Part shown: piece by piece, positions 1 through 10,528 of the stretch
Layout of the letters: every line of letters starts with the position of its first letter
How positions within the stretch are numbered: position 1 is the stretch's first letter
DNA from: Lindgomyces ingoldianus
Lineage: Eukaryota; Ascomycota; Dothideomycetes; Pleosporales; Lindgomycetaceae
Direction of reading: 5' to 3'
DNA length: 64,000 nucleotides
NCBI RefSeq assembly: GCF_010093535.1
Contig: NW_022985191.1
Span: forward strand, 349,623-413,622
The notes under the pieces: model-generated
Seen by the model: the letters and a program-made list of their open reading frames with translations, nothing else
What the model was told of the DNA's origin: nothing
The model's database searches: none
Position numbers and translations under genes: made by a program

Positions 1-96
1 CAGCAACATACTGTTCGAGCTTATTGCTCGTACTATGTAGCAGCTTTCGTCAAGCGTTCCTCCTGTCTTGACAGTAGGTGCGCAAATCTGACAATA

Positions 97-236
97 GCAT
101 TTATAGCTAATATAGCTAATTCTTTGCGCGCTAAGTATAATGTAGGTAATATTAGCATAAACTAGCCTAGTATGTTTATAAAGTGTTATTTAAAGCTTAA
201 AGTAAAGTTTTAAGTGTAAGTATAGTTAATAGATAT
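97..236. mobile_element. Palindromic pogo-like element copy A, left fragment
   Basis: This fragment matches the inner left arm of the complete element at 7366-8465 (shared stretch starting at the atagcatttatagctaat motif). It stops at 236, where a retrotransposon begins, and the match resumes at 5903. The outer part of the left arm is missing before 97, so this copy was already truncated or rearranged on that side. Confidence 0.7.
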
Positions 237-554
237 TGTCACGGTATCCTCCCCGGATCCCAGACATAACTGTATTAGACGCGTACTAGAGTATTATTAG
301 TGCATGTCTGACACAAACACAACACAACACAGACATAAACTTAAGCACAAACCGCCTTAACACTAACTAAACCTAAAACAGGCTTAATTTATACCTAAAG
401 CGCTTAGACTTCTAAGCTAAGTATTTAATTACTAATTTTCTTCTAAACCTTTCTGTTCCTTACACAACATCTTGTACCTACTATAATACCTTATGTAGTA
501 ATTAAACTAGACCTCTATAAAGCTCTATAACCTTACTTATGCATAATTATAACA
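237..554 (+). repeat. 5' LTR of the chromovirus
   Basis: It is 318 bases long, begins TGTCACGGTATCC and ends ATAATTATAACA. It aligns along its length with 5585-5902. Its left part retains more C and G than the right LTR, whereas its right end is more decayed than that of the right LTR, so the two copies were mutated independently. Confidence 0.9.
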
Positions 555-2049
555 TTATGTTGTGTTAAAACCCTAGCTAAGAATAGCCTCTAAATCTAAT
601 CTAATAAGCTTAGTACTTACACAACTCTAAGCTATTAAAGTAAGCTAAGAAGCCTTTTAAAAAGCACTTACTTTATAAAAAAGCTACTATGTTGTAAGCT
701 TTAAAGCTTTTTAAAAGAACTTTAAAAAATAGCTTTACATTATTAAGCAGTTTATTTCTGCCTTAACTTCTGTTATAGTAGTAGGAACTAAGAACTTACT
801 AGCCTTAAAGCTTACCTAGAAGTCTAGAGATAGCTTAACTCTCTCCTGCCTAACACTGCTTACAACCTGTAACCCTTTTAACTTAGTAATAAAATCTAAC
901 TAACTCCCTAATCCCCTGCTGTTTAACAGAAAACAGAAAGACCTACCTTCCTTCCTACACAAGCTTTAATATAAACTTAAAGGAAATATAGACTAATTTC
1001 TCTTTAAACGCTTTTAGTTACTATATGCTTACTCTTAACTTAACTATAACATAACAGCCTTAATTAACTTACTAATAAATAAGGATATTATTAACCTAAA
1101 TTAATTTATAGCGTTTCTATAAGTAACTTATAAAGACTTAAATAAAAAGTTAATAGCCCTAAGTTGCCTAAACACTTTATAATAAGAAAAAAAAAGCTTT
1201 ACTTTACACTTTATTAAGTTCTACTAACTTACATCTAATATAGGCCTAAATAAGATAGGTCTAATTATAGCCCTATATAACTCCCTCTTAACTAAACTGT
1301 AACGCGCTATAGTAGGAGAACCCCTTTTAAACAACCTTAACGCGTATGCAAACCTAATTGCTACCTACAATAATAACATAAGGTTCCTCTCTATACAAGC
1401 CCTAATACGCCCCTAAACTAGCGCAGTTGCAAATAAAAACCCTAACATAATAGAAATTAATTTAAATTATACTCTAGTTAGTTTTAGAAAGTGTAAAAAT
1501 TATTAAAAAAAAAGTTAATACTTTAAGTGTAGTAAGCATAGTTATATCTTTTAAAACTACTTTATTCCCTTTTCTTAAGTCTACGCAAGTAGCGCTGCTA
1601 GTACTTATTAAAGATTCTTACTATTTTAATTTTATTTTTATAAGGGCTTTAACTTATATTTAAGCTCTAATCTCCCTTGCTACTCTTAACATAGCTGCAG
1701 CTATAGCAGTAGAAGCCTGCAAAAAGGCTTGTTCTAGGGCTAAGTTGCCCCTTAGGACTAATTTAACACTAGATCTCTGCTAACTTATAGGCTAAGTCCC
1801 CTACTAATAACTAAAAGTACTAAGTTAATATTTTTATATATTTATAATAAGAAACTATATTAGCTTTAATATAAGCTTTTATTAACTTAGAAGTAAATAG
1901 CATAGGTTACATTAATAAAAAACTAGCGCGTAAACTAAATCTTTAATTAACACTACTTACCTAAATAATTTACTTAACTAGATTTAATAGAAAATAACTT
2001 AAAAAAAGTTTTATTTTCTGTACTATAACTGTTATAATTACCTACTAAC

Positions 2050-5000
2050 ACTATAAGAAGCAGATTAAGCTCTATGTAATAAACACAGGATGTTATAACC
2101 TAATTCTAGAACAACTATAGCTGTATTAGCATAAAGTTGCTTTTAATTACTAAAAGTAAGTTTTAAACTTTAACTCTTTCTAATGCTAAGATGTATACTT
2201 ATGCTTACACTTAAACAACACCTAAATAGCACTTAATATAGAAGGTTTTTAGACTTACTTTCTAATAACCTAGAAAAGAACTACTTAAGTAAGGCTAATA
2301 AGCTAGGCCTTTTACTAAAATAGGCTATGTAAAATAATTTAATAACTGCTTAAACTTAAAAAAGAAAAAGCTTTTAAAAAACCTTTACTTACTTAATTTA
2401 AACACAAACTAGGACTTAAACAGCAGATAGACATCTACTACATAGAACCTGCCTTGTTTATAACCCTAGCTTAACAACTAGATTATAAAATCTATATAGT
2501 TATAATTTCTAATATAGACTAAGCTTTAGCTTTTTAAAAACACACTAACCTAAAAATAATAGTCCTTTAAGACTACTATAACTTATTACATGTCTTTTTC
2601 TAAAACAAGTTTAATAAGCTTTTAATATAACATCTATATAATTACTAAATAACTTTTAAGCCTAGCAAACAACTTAGTTATAGGCCACTATATAGAATGT
2701 TACTAAATAAATTAAAAGTGCTCTAAAAATACCTTAACAAAAACCTAAAAAAAAAGTTTATTTAAGCTAGCTCTTTACTAGTAGTGTTACTTATACTATT
2801 TATAAAGAAACCTAGGGGTAGGCTTTAATTCTATGTTAACTACTAAAGACTAAACACTATTACTATTAAAAACTAATACTTAATTCCTTTTTTATAAGAA
2901 ACTCTAAGCTAACTAAGTAAAGCAAAGTATTTTATAAAGTTAAATATTATTACTACCTTTAATAAGCTAAGAATAGTAAAGGGTAATAAGTAGCTAATAG
3001 TGTTTTAGACCTAATATAGACTATTTAAGTACTTAGTAATGCCCTTTAGCTTAGCTAACGCGCTTAGTACTTTTTAACATTTTATAAATAACTTACTTTA
3101 ACCCTACTTAGACATGTTCTGCACTATGTATATTAATAATATTCTAATCTACAGTAATAGCTTTTTAGAGCATAAACAGCATGTACGCCTAGTGCTAAAG
3201 GCTATAGAAGAAGTAGGTCTATAACTTAACATAGATAAATGTAAGTTCTACTAATTAAAGGTTACATATTTAGAATATATAATTTTTATAGATAGCATCT
3301 AAATAGACCCTATTAAGGTTTAGACTATGCTAGATTAGTAATACCTAAAGAACATAAAGAATGTTTAAGCCTTTATAGAATTTACTAACTTCTACTAATA
3401 ATTTATTAGCAACTTTTTACAGCTAGTAAGCCCTATAATTACACTTACTAAGAAAAAGGTTTAATTTAACTTTAACTTAAATTACTAATAGTCTTTTAAC
3501 TAGCTAAAGAAAGCCTTTACTAAAGCTTTAATACTCTACTACTTTAACTTTAAACTACTAATACTTGTAGAAGCTAATGCCTTAGACTACATAGTAGCAG
3601 GAGTTCTCTTTTAGACTAAGCTAGACAGGACTATTAGGCCTATTATATACTTCTTAAAAAGAATAAGTTCTGCAGAAGGTAATTATAAGATCTATAATAA
3701 AGAATTACTTACTATAGTACACTACTTTAAATAATAGCAACTTAAACTAGAAAGTGCAGCGCATTTAATACAGGTTCTATCTAACTATAAGAACTTATAG
3801 TACTTTATAACTATAAAACAACTTAGCTACTAATAAGCCTGTTAGTCTAAATACCTATCTTATTTTAATTTTAAGATTACTTATTATTCTAGTTAAGACA
3901 GAGGAAAACTAGATGCCCTTATAAGGCAATTCTAAAACGTTCTTGCTTAGAAAGAAGTGTAAAAGGCTTAACACTAAACTCTACTTTAACTTAAGCTATT
4001 TTTAGACCTTAACTTAAACAAAATAAATTAAATAATTAATTAAATTATTACTAATAAGTATCTAAATAACAAATTTATTTAAAAAACTTTAAACTTACTC
4101 TAAAATAGCGCTAGTTAGTTAAAGAAGGTAACACTAGCTAACTATAAAAACTAAAATAGTAAGCTATATTACTATAACTAACTTATAATCTCTAATTCTA
4201 ACAAACTAAGAATTAAACTACTCTAAATTATACATAACTTGCCTGTTAGAGAACACCTAGGCAGAGGAAAGACTCTTAACCTACTACAGAGAGAGTACTA
4301 CTAACCCTGCATGTTCTATACTATACACTAATACGTATTATGTTGCTATACTTGCTGTAAAGTAAAGGCCTTTTAAGAAAGGTATAATAGCCTACTTAAA
4401 CTACTCCTAATCCCTAAATAAGCTTAGAAAGACATATTAATTAATTTTATTATAAACCTACCTCTATCTAAAGAGTATATAAATATTATAGTAGTTGTTA
4501 ATTACTTAACTAAGTATTAACACTTAATACTATATTCCTCTATAACTGCCCCTAATATAGCCTAGTTATTCTACTAATATGTATAGGTTTACTATAGCCT
4601 GCCTAACATAATTATATTAAATAAAGGTACACAGTTTGTCTTAGCTTTCTAGGACAAACTCTGTAAACAGCTCTAAATTATCCTCTATCTATCTACAGCT
4701 TTTTACCTAGAGACTAACAGCTAGACTAAGAATGTAAACACTATAATAAAATAAGTCTTATAAGTGTACACAAACTACTAGTAGGATAACTAGGTAAAAT
4801 AGTTAGCTATAGCACAGTTTAAAGCTAATAACATAACATTTAAATTAACATAAGTATTCCTATTCTTAGTAAACTATAGATACTACCTCTAAATAAAATT
4901 TAAACTACTTATAAATACCCCCTAACTAACTTATTAATTTATATAAGTAATAGATATAAATAGACTTATTAATAAGATTTAAAATATATTTAAATATGTT

Positions 5001-5480
5001 TATAAAAAGCTTACATAGGCTTAAGCTTTTTAATAAGAGTATATAAACTAATCCTAAACCTCTGCCCCTGTGTATACAGCTAGCAAGAAGGTCTAGCTAG
5101 ACGCTAGAAATATCTAAATAAACTAATAATTAAAGAAACTTAATTAGAAGAACCTTAGCCTTTTTACAGTAGCTTATATAGTCTTATTGCACGCTTACTA
5201 ATTAATCCTACTTAACAACATAAAGATACACCCTGTGTTCTATGTATTGTTGCTGCGCTAAGTAGCCTCTAAATCTAACTATCTACCTAGATAGCTAAAC
5301 CTGCTACTTAAACCTATTATTATAAATAATAAACTAGAATACATTATAAAAGACATTAAATAGATCTAGTTTAATAAAAAAAAAACATATCTATAAATAC
5401 CTTACAAAATAAACTAGATATAATAAACTGTTATAGGAACCTGCAGAAGCTCTATAAGAGAACTTTATAGTAACTTAATT
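2050..5480 (+). pseudogene. RIP-inactivated gag-pol relic with chromodomain
   Basis: Fragments of Ty3/gypsy Pol can be read in succession, interrupted by TAA and TAG. Near 2815-2890 there is a block resembling the RT motif around CVDYRxLN (now VNYxRLN..ITIKN). Near 3126-3155 the RT active-site box reads YINNILIYS in place of YIDD. RNase H is recognisable near 3565-3600 (LVEANALDYIVAGVL). The integrase H2C2 region lies at about 4245-4370 (VREHLGRGKTLNLLQ, then CYTCC). The integrase core at about 4436-4520 reads INFI..LPLSKEY..IIVVVNYLTKY, with Asn where Asp is expected. A chromodomain ending WEPAEAL-like lies at about 5336-5465. A possible protease DSG site, now NTG, is near 2075-2090 and is weak. 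The changes are G-to-A in a TpG context, as RIP produces. Confidence 0.85.
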
Positions 5481-5584
5481 CTACGCCTAATACCTATTTA
5501 AACTAAACTTATACTCTAATAAAGACAACCTAATGCTAGAACTACTAATGTAAAGGATTCTCTTCCTAATAAGAGGGGGGGTAC

Positions 5585-5902
5585 TGTTATAGTATCCTCT
5601 CTAGATCCTAGACATAACTATATTAGACGCGTACTAGAGTATTATTAGTGCACGTCTAACATAAACATAACATAATATAGACATAAACTTAAGCATAAAC
5701 TGCCTTAACACTAACTAAACTTAAAATAGGCTTAATTTATACCTAAAGCGCTTAAACTTCTAAGCTAAGTATTTAATTACTAATTTCTTTCTAAACTTTT
5801 CTGTTCCTTACACAACATCTTGTACCTACTATAATACCTCACGTAGTAATTAAACTAGACCTCTGTGAAGCTCTATAACCTTACTTGTGCACAATCGTGA
5901 CA
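5585..5902 (+). repeat. 3' LTR of the chromovirus
   Basis: It is 318 bases long, begins TGTTATAGTATCC and ends CACAATCGTGACA. It is followed by GATAT, the same five bases found before the left LTR. Its left end is more decayed than that of the 5' copy (TTATAG against TCACGG), and its right end is better preserved. Confidence 0.9.
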
Positions 5903-6485
5903 GATATTTAGCTTATAATAAAGCTTATTTTACTAAAGTTGTACATGTTATTATTCTAGATGCTATACTTAGCTTTAATATTCTTTATAAAGCTAAACCT
6001 ACTTTAAATTACTCTAGAACTTTTATAAAAAGCTCTTTTATAGTTATACTACACTTAAGTATTTTTTTAAAGTCTAAATAACACTTTCTAAATATACTAA
6101 GCTAGTTTATGCTAATATAGCCTAGATTATGCTTAGCATGTAAAGAATTAGCTATATTAGCTATAAATACTATTTAAAAGGAAAATCCTTGCGTATATAG
6201 CTTAAGTATAGTCTTAATAATTACCTAATTTTTATTATTACCTAGCTTTTATAAGTTAGCTATAAAATTAGCTTATAAAGGTTATCTAGTGCTATAGTTA
6301 TTTATTATTTTTTAAAAGTTTTATATTTTATTTAAAAGCTTAAAGTGTAAGCTATATTTAACATTTTTTTTTAGCATATCTAAGTAGTGTTGTTAGAAAT
6401 ATATTAGTGTAAGAAAAGTAGTTTAGTAAGGTCTTAGTAAAAGTAAGCAACTTAGGTGTGTAAGCAACTTGCTTGTAAAGTACAT
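5903..6485. mobile_element. Palindromic pogo-like element copy A, right fragment
   Basis: It continues element copy A after the retrotransposon. It matches the right half of the complete copy at 7366-8465, in the central region in inverted orientation, and ends with the characteristic terminal sequence (GCAACTTGCTTGTAAAGTACAT) followed by TA. A short open frame at 5887-6081 inside it is an artefact of decayed DNA. Confidence 0.75.
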
Positions 6486-6608
6486 TATATTTTTTTTTAC
6501 TTTTTTAGAACACTTTTAATACGTTTAAGCTAATGTTAGGTCTAAGTTTTTATAAGTTTTTTTTTAAATAAATAACTTTTTTATTTTATAAAATATTCTT
6601 ATACTTTA

Positions 6609-6810
6609 TGTAACAGCGTGTACCGCCTCACATGCTCTGCGGCATCAGCTCCCTCGCTTGCGCAACGAGTAGCACGCTAGTGCTACGAGTAGCGCCTTGG
6701 CAGGGGCACACATGTATATTAAACCCGCAGAGCAGCTTCTCTGCTCCTTAGTTTAATCTAGTTAAGTTACACCACCTCTTGCTTGTAGCTTGAGCATGCC
6801 GACCGTGACA
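6609..6810. mobile_element. Solo LTR (202 bp)
   Basis: The sequence starts TGTAACAGCGTG and ends CGACCGTGACA. It is flanked by a perfect 5-bp duplication CTTTA (6604-6608 and 6811-6815). It is much richer in GC than its surroundings, so it arrived late or was too short to attract RIP. No internal retroelement sequence remains, which fits LTR-LTR recombination. On the opposite strand it opens with TGTCACGGTC, like the fragment at 13416-13571, so the two may be related. Confidence 0.8.
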
Positions 6811-6853
6811 CTTTAACTAAATTTTGTTTTTAGTTAAGTATTTTTTTTATATA

Positions 6854-7365
6854 ACGTACTTCACAGGCAAGTTACTTACACACCTAAGTTACTTACTTTT
6901 ACTTAGACTTTACTACATTACTTTTTTTACACTAATGTATTTCTAACAACACTACTTACATATATTAAAAAAATGTTAGATGCAGCTTATACTTTAAGCT
7001 TTTAAATAAAATATAACACTTTTTAAGTAACATACTACAGCTATTTATAAAGTTTTTAAAAAATAATAATAAGTAACTAACACACTAGATAACCTTTCTA
7101 AGCTAATTATATAGCTAACTTATAAAAGCTAGATAATAATAAAAAGTAGGTAATTATTTAGCACATACTTAAGCTAAATGCGCAAGAATTTCCCCCCTAG
7201 CTAGTAGCTATAGCTAATATAGCTAATTCTTTATACACTAAGTATAATATAGGCTATATTAGCATAAACTAGCTTAATACATTTATTAAGCACTACTTAA
7301 AGCTTAAAGTAAAGTTTAAGCATAAGTATAACTATAAAAAAGCTTTTTATAAAAATTTTATAGTA
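6854..7365. mobile_element. Palindromic pogo-like element copy B, left arm
   Basis: It begins with the terminal sequence ACGTACTTCACAGGCAAG just after a TA and follows the left arm of copy C base for base apart from transition changes. At 7364-7365 (TA) it is interrupted by the complete copy C and resumes at 8466. Confidence 0.8.
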
Positions 7366-8465
7366 ACGTACTTCACAAGCAAGTTGCTCACACACCTAAG
7401 TTGCTTACTTTTGCCAAGACCCTACTAAACTACCCTTCCTACACTAATGCATTCCCTACAACACTACTTAGACGCGCTAAAAGAATGTTAGATACAGCTT
7501 ACGCTCTAAGCTTTTAAACAAGACATAAAACTTTTAAAAAAATGTGCTATAGCTATGTATAAAGTCTTATAAAAAATAATAAATAACTATAGCGCTAGAT
7601 AACCTTTACAAGCTAATTCTACAGCTAAATTATAAAGGCTAAGTAATAAAAAGAAGCAGGTGATTATTAAGACTATACTTAAGCTATATGCGCGAGGAAT
7701 TTCCCCTTAGATAGCATTTATAGCTAATATAGCTAATTCTTTGCGCGCTAAGCGTAATCTAGGCCATGTTTGCATAAACTAGCTTAGTATGTTTGTAAAG
7801 CGTTATTTAGAGCTTAAAGTAACATTTAAGCGTAAGTACAACTATAAGAGAGCTCTCTACAAGAGTCCTAGAGTAATTTAGAGCAGGTTTAGCCTTGTAG
7901 AGAATATTAAAGCTAAGTATAGCATCTAGAATAATAACACGTACAACTTTAGTAAGATAGGGTTTATAATTAGCTAAATATCTCTTAACTATACTTGCGC
8001 TTAAAACTTTACTTTAAGCTCTAAATAACGCCTCACAAACGTACTAGGCTAGTTTATGTAAACATAGCCTAGATTACGCTTAGCGCGCAAAGAATTAGCT
8101 ATATTAGCTATAAATGCTATCTAAGGGGAAATTCCTTGCGCATATAGCTTAAGTATAGTCTTAATAATTACCTGCTTTTTTTTATTACCTAGCCTTTATA
8201 ATTTAGCTGTAGAATTAGCTTGTAAAGGTTGTCTAGCGCTATAGTTATTTATTATCTTTTATAGAACTTTGCACATAGCTATAGCACATTTTTTTAAGAG
8301 TTTTATGTCTTATTTAAAAGCTTAGAGCGTAAGCTGTATCTAACGTTCTTTTAGCGCGTTTAAGTAGTGTTGTAGGGAATGCATTAGTGTAGGAAGGGTA
8401 GTTTAGTAGGGTCTTAGCAAAAGTAAGCGACTTAGGTGTGTGAGCAACTTGCCTGTGAAGTACGT
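7366..8465. mobile_element. Complete 1.1-kb palindromic pogo/Fot1-like element, copy C
   Basis: It opens with ACGTACTTCACAAGCAAG and closes with the inverse (CTTGCCTGTGAAGTACGT), flanked on both sides by TA (7364-7365 and 8466-8467), the target duplication of Tc1/mariner-pogo transposons. The inverted arms run for roughly 470 bases each, so the element is essentially one large hairpin with a central spacer of about 150 bases near 7840-7985. There is no transposase frame. This suits a non-autonomous (MITE-like) derivative. It sits inside copy B. Confidence 0.8.
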
Positions 8466-8575
8466 TAATTTAAAGCTAGTTTAACTTTATAAAAAATATT
8501 AAAGCTAAGTATAGTATCTAAAATAATAACACATACAACTTTAACAAGATAAGGTTTATAATAGGCTAAATATCT
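8466..8575. mobile_element. Palindromic pogo-like element copy B, continuation
   Basis: It resumes copy B after the nested copy C, matching the central spacer of C (from AATTTA..GGTTTA to CTAAATATCT). The match ends abruptly after 8575. The right arm of copy B is absent. Confidence 0.7.
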
Positions 8576-8952
8576 ACTAGAGCAGTTGTTATAGGTTTAA
8601 AGAGATAAGAACAGCTAAAAGCAGTCTAGCTAGGCAACTAAGAGTAGACAACAGCTATCTAGAGCATTAATGCTAAAAGGTAGGCTATTTTACTTTTTAT
8701 TATCTTTTAGAGTAGCAATTACTTTTTAAACTAGTATAAAAAAGAAAATCTACTTTAAAATTAAGTTATTATAGTCTTTAAGCGCAGCTAGACTATAAAT
8801 TAGCTTAGTTTAGACTAGTTAAAGCATTTTAATGCGCATATAAAGAAGTGTACTGTTAGTAGCTACTATCTGCTAGTTATTAACAGCTATAAAAGCTATA
8901 ACTTGCTTTATTTTTAATAATACTATAAAAATAATAAGACTATTACTATTTA
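8576..8952. other. Unassigned AT-rich sequence
   Basis: Decayed sequence with no recognisable coding block. Its first 25 bases (ACTAGAGCAGTTGTTATAGG) resemble 11223-11247, just inside the right end of the pogo transposase relic, so part may be another decayed copy of that element. Confidence 0.4.
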
Positions 8953-9241
8953 TGTAACAGCGCAGGCAAGACAATGGGTCTAAATGCGGTGGGAATCCAC
9001 TTAGAGGCATATAAGAGTGCGTGGGGACTCTGAACCTAGGAATGCCATTGACACCTATAGGCCTTGTACAAAAGGATATTAGAAAACTACTAAGCTAGCT
9101 ACAAGGCAAGGTGCGACTAAATACATAAGGGAATAGGGGTAACTGCGGGGGGCTGGGTCAAGTCATGGTCGGGGCTGATACGGGGACCCTTCGGATAGGA
9201 TCTGAGCGACCTGAGATGGAACGATTTGTAGAATTGTTACA
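8953..9241 (+). mobile_element. LTR-like element family X, copy 1
   Basis: It is 289 bases long with TGTAAC at the left end and GTTACA at the right, flanked by ATTTA on both sides (8948-8952 and 9242-9246). Four other copies in this window share its sequence. The TG..CA ends and 5-bp duplication are those of solo LTRs. Confidence 0.8.
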
Positions 9242-9373
9242 ATTTACATGCCTTTTTACTTATTATACTTTTTATAGCCACTTAATATAAGTTGTTTTGC
9301 TTCTTTAAAAAAGGTGTATAGTGTAACAGCACAGGCAAGACAATAGGTCTAAATGCAGTAGGAATCTACTTAG

Positions 9374-9525
9374 TGTAAGGCCGGGATGGCGCTTACGTGT
9401 AAGGCCGAGATGGTGCTTACGTGCGACAGGTATATATACTATTCTGTACGCAATAATTAACATTAGTTAATTATTTACACTTTTTTAGTTGTATTAGCGT
9501 AGTAGTACAAAGCTCTGCCCTTACA
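9374..9525 (+). repeat. Left LTR of the TRIM
   Basis: It is 152 bases long and nearly identical to 9824-9975. It carries an internal short repeat (the GTAAGGCC..GATGG..GCTTA unit twice) and a TATA-like ATATATAC box near 9435. Confidence 0.85.
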
Positions 9526-9823
9526 TAATAATTAACTAATAATAAGAACAGTTGCGCGTTTAACCTACACCTTAGACAGCTTTGCTAGTTTTTAGACTAA
9601 AACGTAAGGCAGCCTCTTCTAGCGCCACGTTGTAGCTGCTAGGAGGTCTAGTGTGTATAGCTTAGCTGGCGTGGCCACTAAGCGTTGCGTTGTGTTTATC
9701 CCGCGCCTCTGGGCCGCAGGTGGTCAGCCTCTGGCCGGTAACCGAGACATGCGCATAGGCGCCTCTAAGCTGCGGGTAGGTCATGTAACGCCTAGGACAT
9801 GCGTCTGCTAAGAAGGGGGATAA

Positions 9824-9975
9824 TGTAAGGCTAGGATGGCGCTTACGTGTAAGGCCGAGATGGTGCTTATGTGCGACAGGTATATATACTATTCTGTACG
9901 CAATAATTAACGTTAGTTAATTATTCGCACCTTTTTAGTTGTATTGGCGTAGTGGTACAGAGCTCCGCCCTTACA
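9824..9975 (+). repeat. Right LTR of the TRIM
   Basis: It is the 152-base partner of 9374-9525. Differences are mostly C/T and G/A changes, with slightly less decay here (CGCACC against TACACT). Confidence 0.85.
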
Positions 9976-10182
9976 CTTAGAGGCATATAGAAGTGCGTGA
10001 GGACTTAGAACCTAGGAATTTCTATTAACACCTATAGGCCTTGTACAAAGGATATTAGAAAACTACTAAGCTAGCTAAGAGAAGAGGTGTAACTAAATAC
10101 TTAGAGGAATAGAAGTAACTGCAGAGAACAGAGTTAAGTTATAGTTAGAGCTAATACAGGGACCCTTTAGATAGGTTCTAAG

Positions 10183-10482
10183 TGTAACAATTCTTGTTCT
10201 ATCTCAGGTTGCCTAGAACCTATCTAAAGGGTCCCTGTATCAGCCTCAACCCTAACTTAACCTAGCCCTAACTCTGCCCTGCCCCCTGCTGTTACCTCTA
10301 TTCTCCTATGTATTTAGTTGCACCTTGCCTCTGTAGCTAGCTTAGTAGTTTTCTAATATCCTTTTATACAAGGCCTATAGGTGTTAATAACATTCCTAGG
10401 TTTAGAGTCCCCACGCACTTCTATATGCCTCTAAGTGGATTCCTACTGCATTTAAACCTATTGTCTTGCCTGTGCTGTTACA
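10183..10482 (-). mobile_element. LTR-like family X, copy 3, inverted
   Basis: This 300-base copy is in the opposite orientation to the host copy 2. It begins TGTAACAATTC and ends GTGCTGTTACA, with CTAAG duplicated on each side (10178-10182 and 10483-10487). Confidence 0.85.
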
Positions 10483-10528
10483 CTAAGCAACCTAAGATAG
10501 AACAATTTGTAAGAATTGTTACATATAG

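Larger units (their letters stand above)
237..5902 (+). mobile_element. Complete but inactivated Ty3/gypsy chromovirus
   Basis: Two 318-bp direct repeats (237-554 and 5585-5902) start with TGT and end with ACA. They are flanked by the 5-bp duplication GATAT (232-236 and 5903-5907), so both ends are intact. A purine tract (AAGAGGGGGGG) lies at 5571-5581 just before the right repeat. Between the repeats, decayed protease, reverse transcriptase, RNase H, integrase and chromodomain blocks follow in the Ty3/gypsy order on the plus strand. The element is inserted in the DNA transposon copy A. Every coding frame is broken by RIP-type stops, so it cannot move by itself. Confidence 0.9.
9374..9975 (+). 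mobile_element. 602-bp miniature LTR retrotransposon (TRIM)
   Basis: Two 152-bp direct repeats (9374-9525 and 9824-9975) begin TGTAAGGC and end GCCCTTACA. The element is flanked by the 5-bp duplication CTTAG (9369-9373 and 9976-9980). The 298-base interior has no coding capacity but ends in a purine tract (AAGAAGGGGGATAA, 9810-9823) directly before the right repeat, as expected for priming of plus-strand synthesis. These are the defining traits of a TRIM. Its GC content is near normal, so it escaped most RIP. It lies inside family X copy 2. Confidence 0.85.
9322..10523 (+). mobile_element. LTR-like family X, copy 2, opened by two later insertions
   Basis: The flanks are TATAG (9317-9321 and 10524-10528). 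Removing the TRIM at 9374-9975 with its CTTAG duplicate and the inverted copy 3 at 10183-10482 with its CTAAG duplicate leaves 290 bases, the length of the other copies. The host copy is therefore older than both insertions. Confidence 0.85.

Noticed and set aside
5887..6081. 64-codon plus-strand frame in the AT-rich block
   Set aside because: It starts within the right LTR and runs into the DNA element copy A. Its sequence is explained by those repeats.
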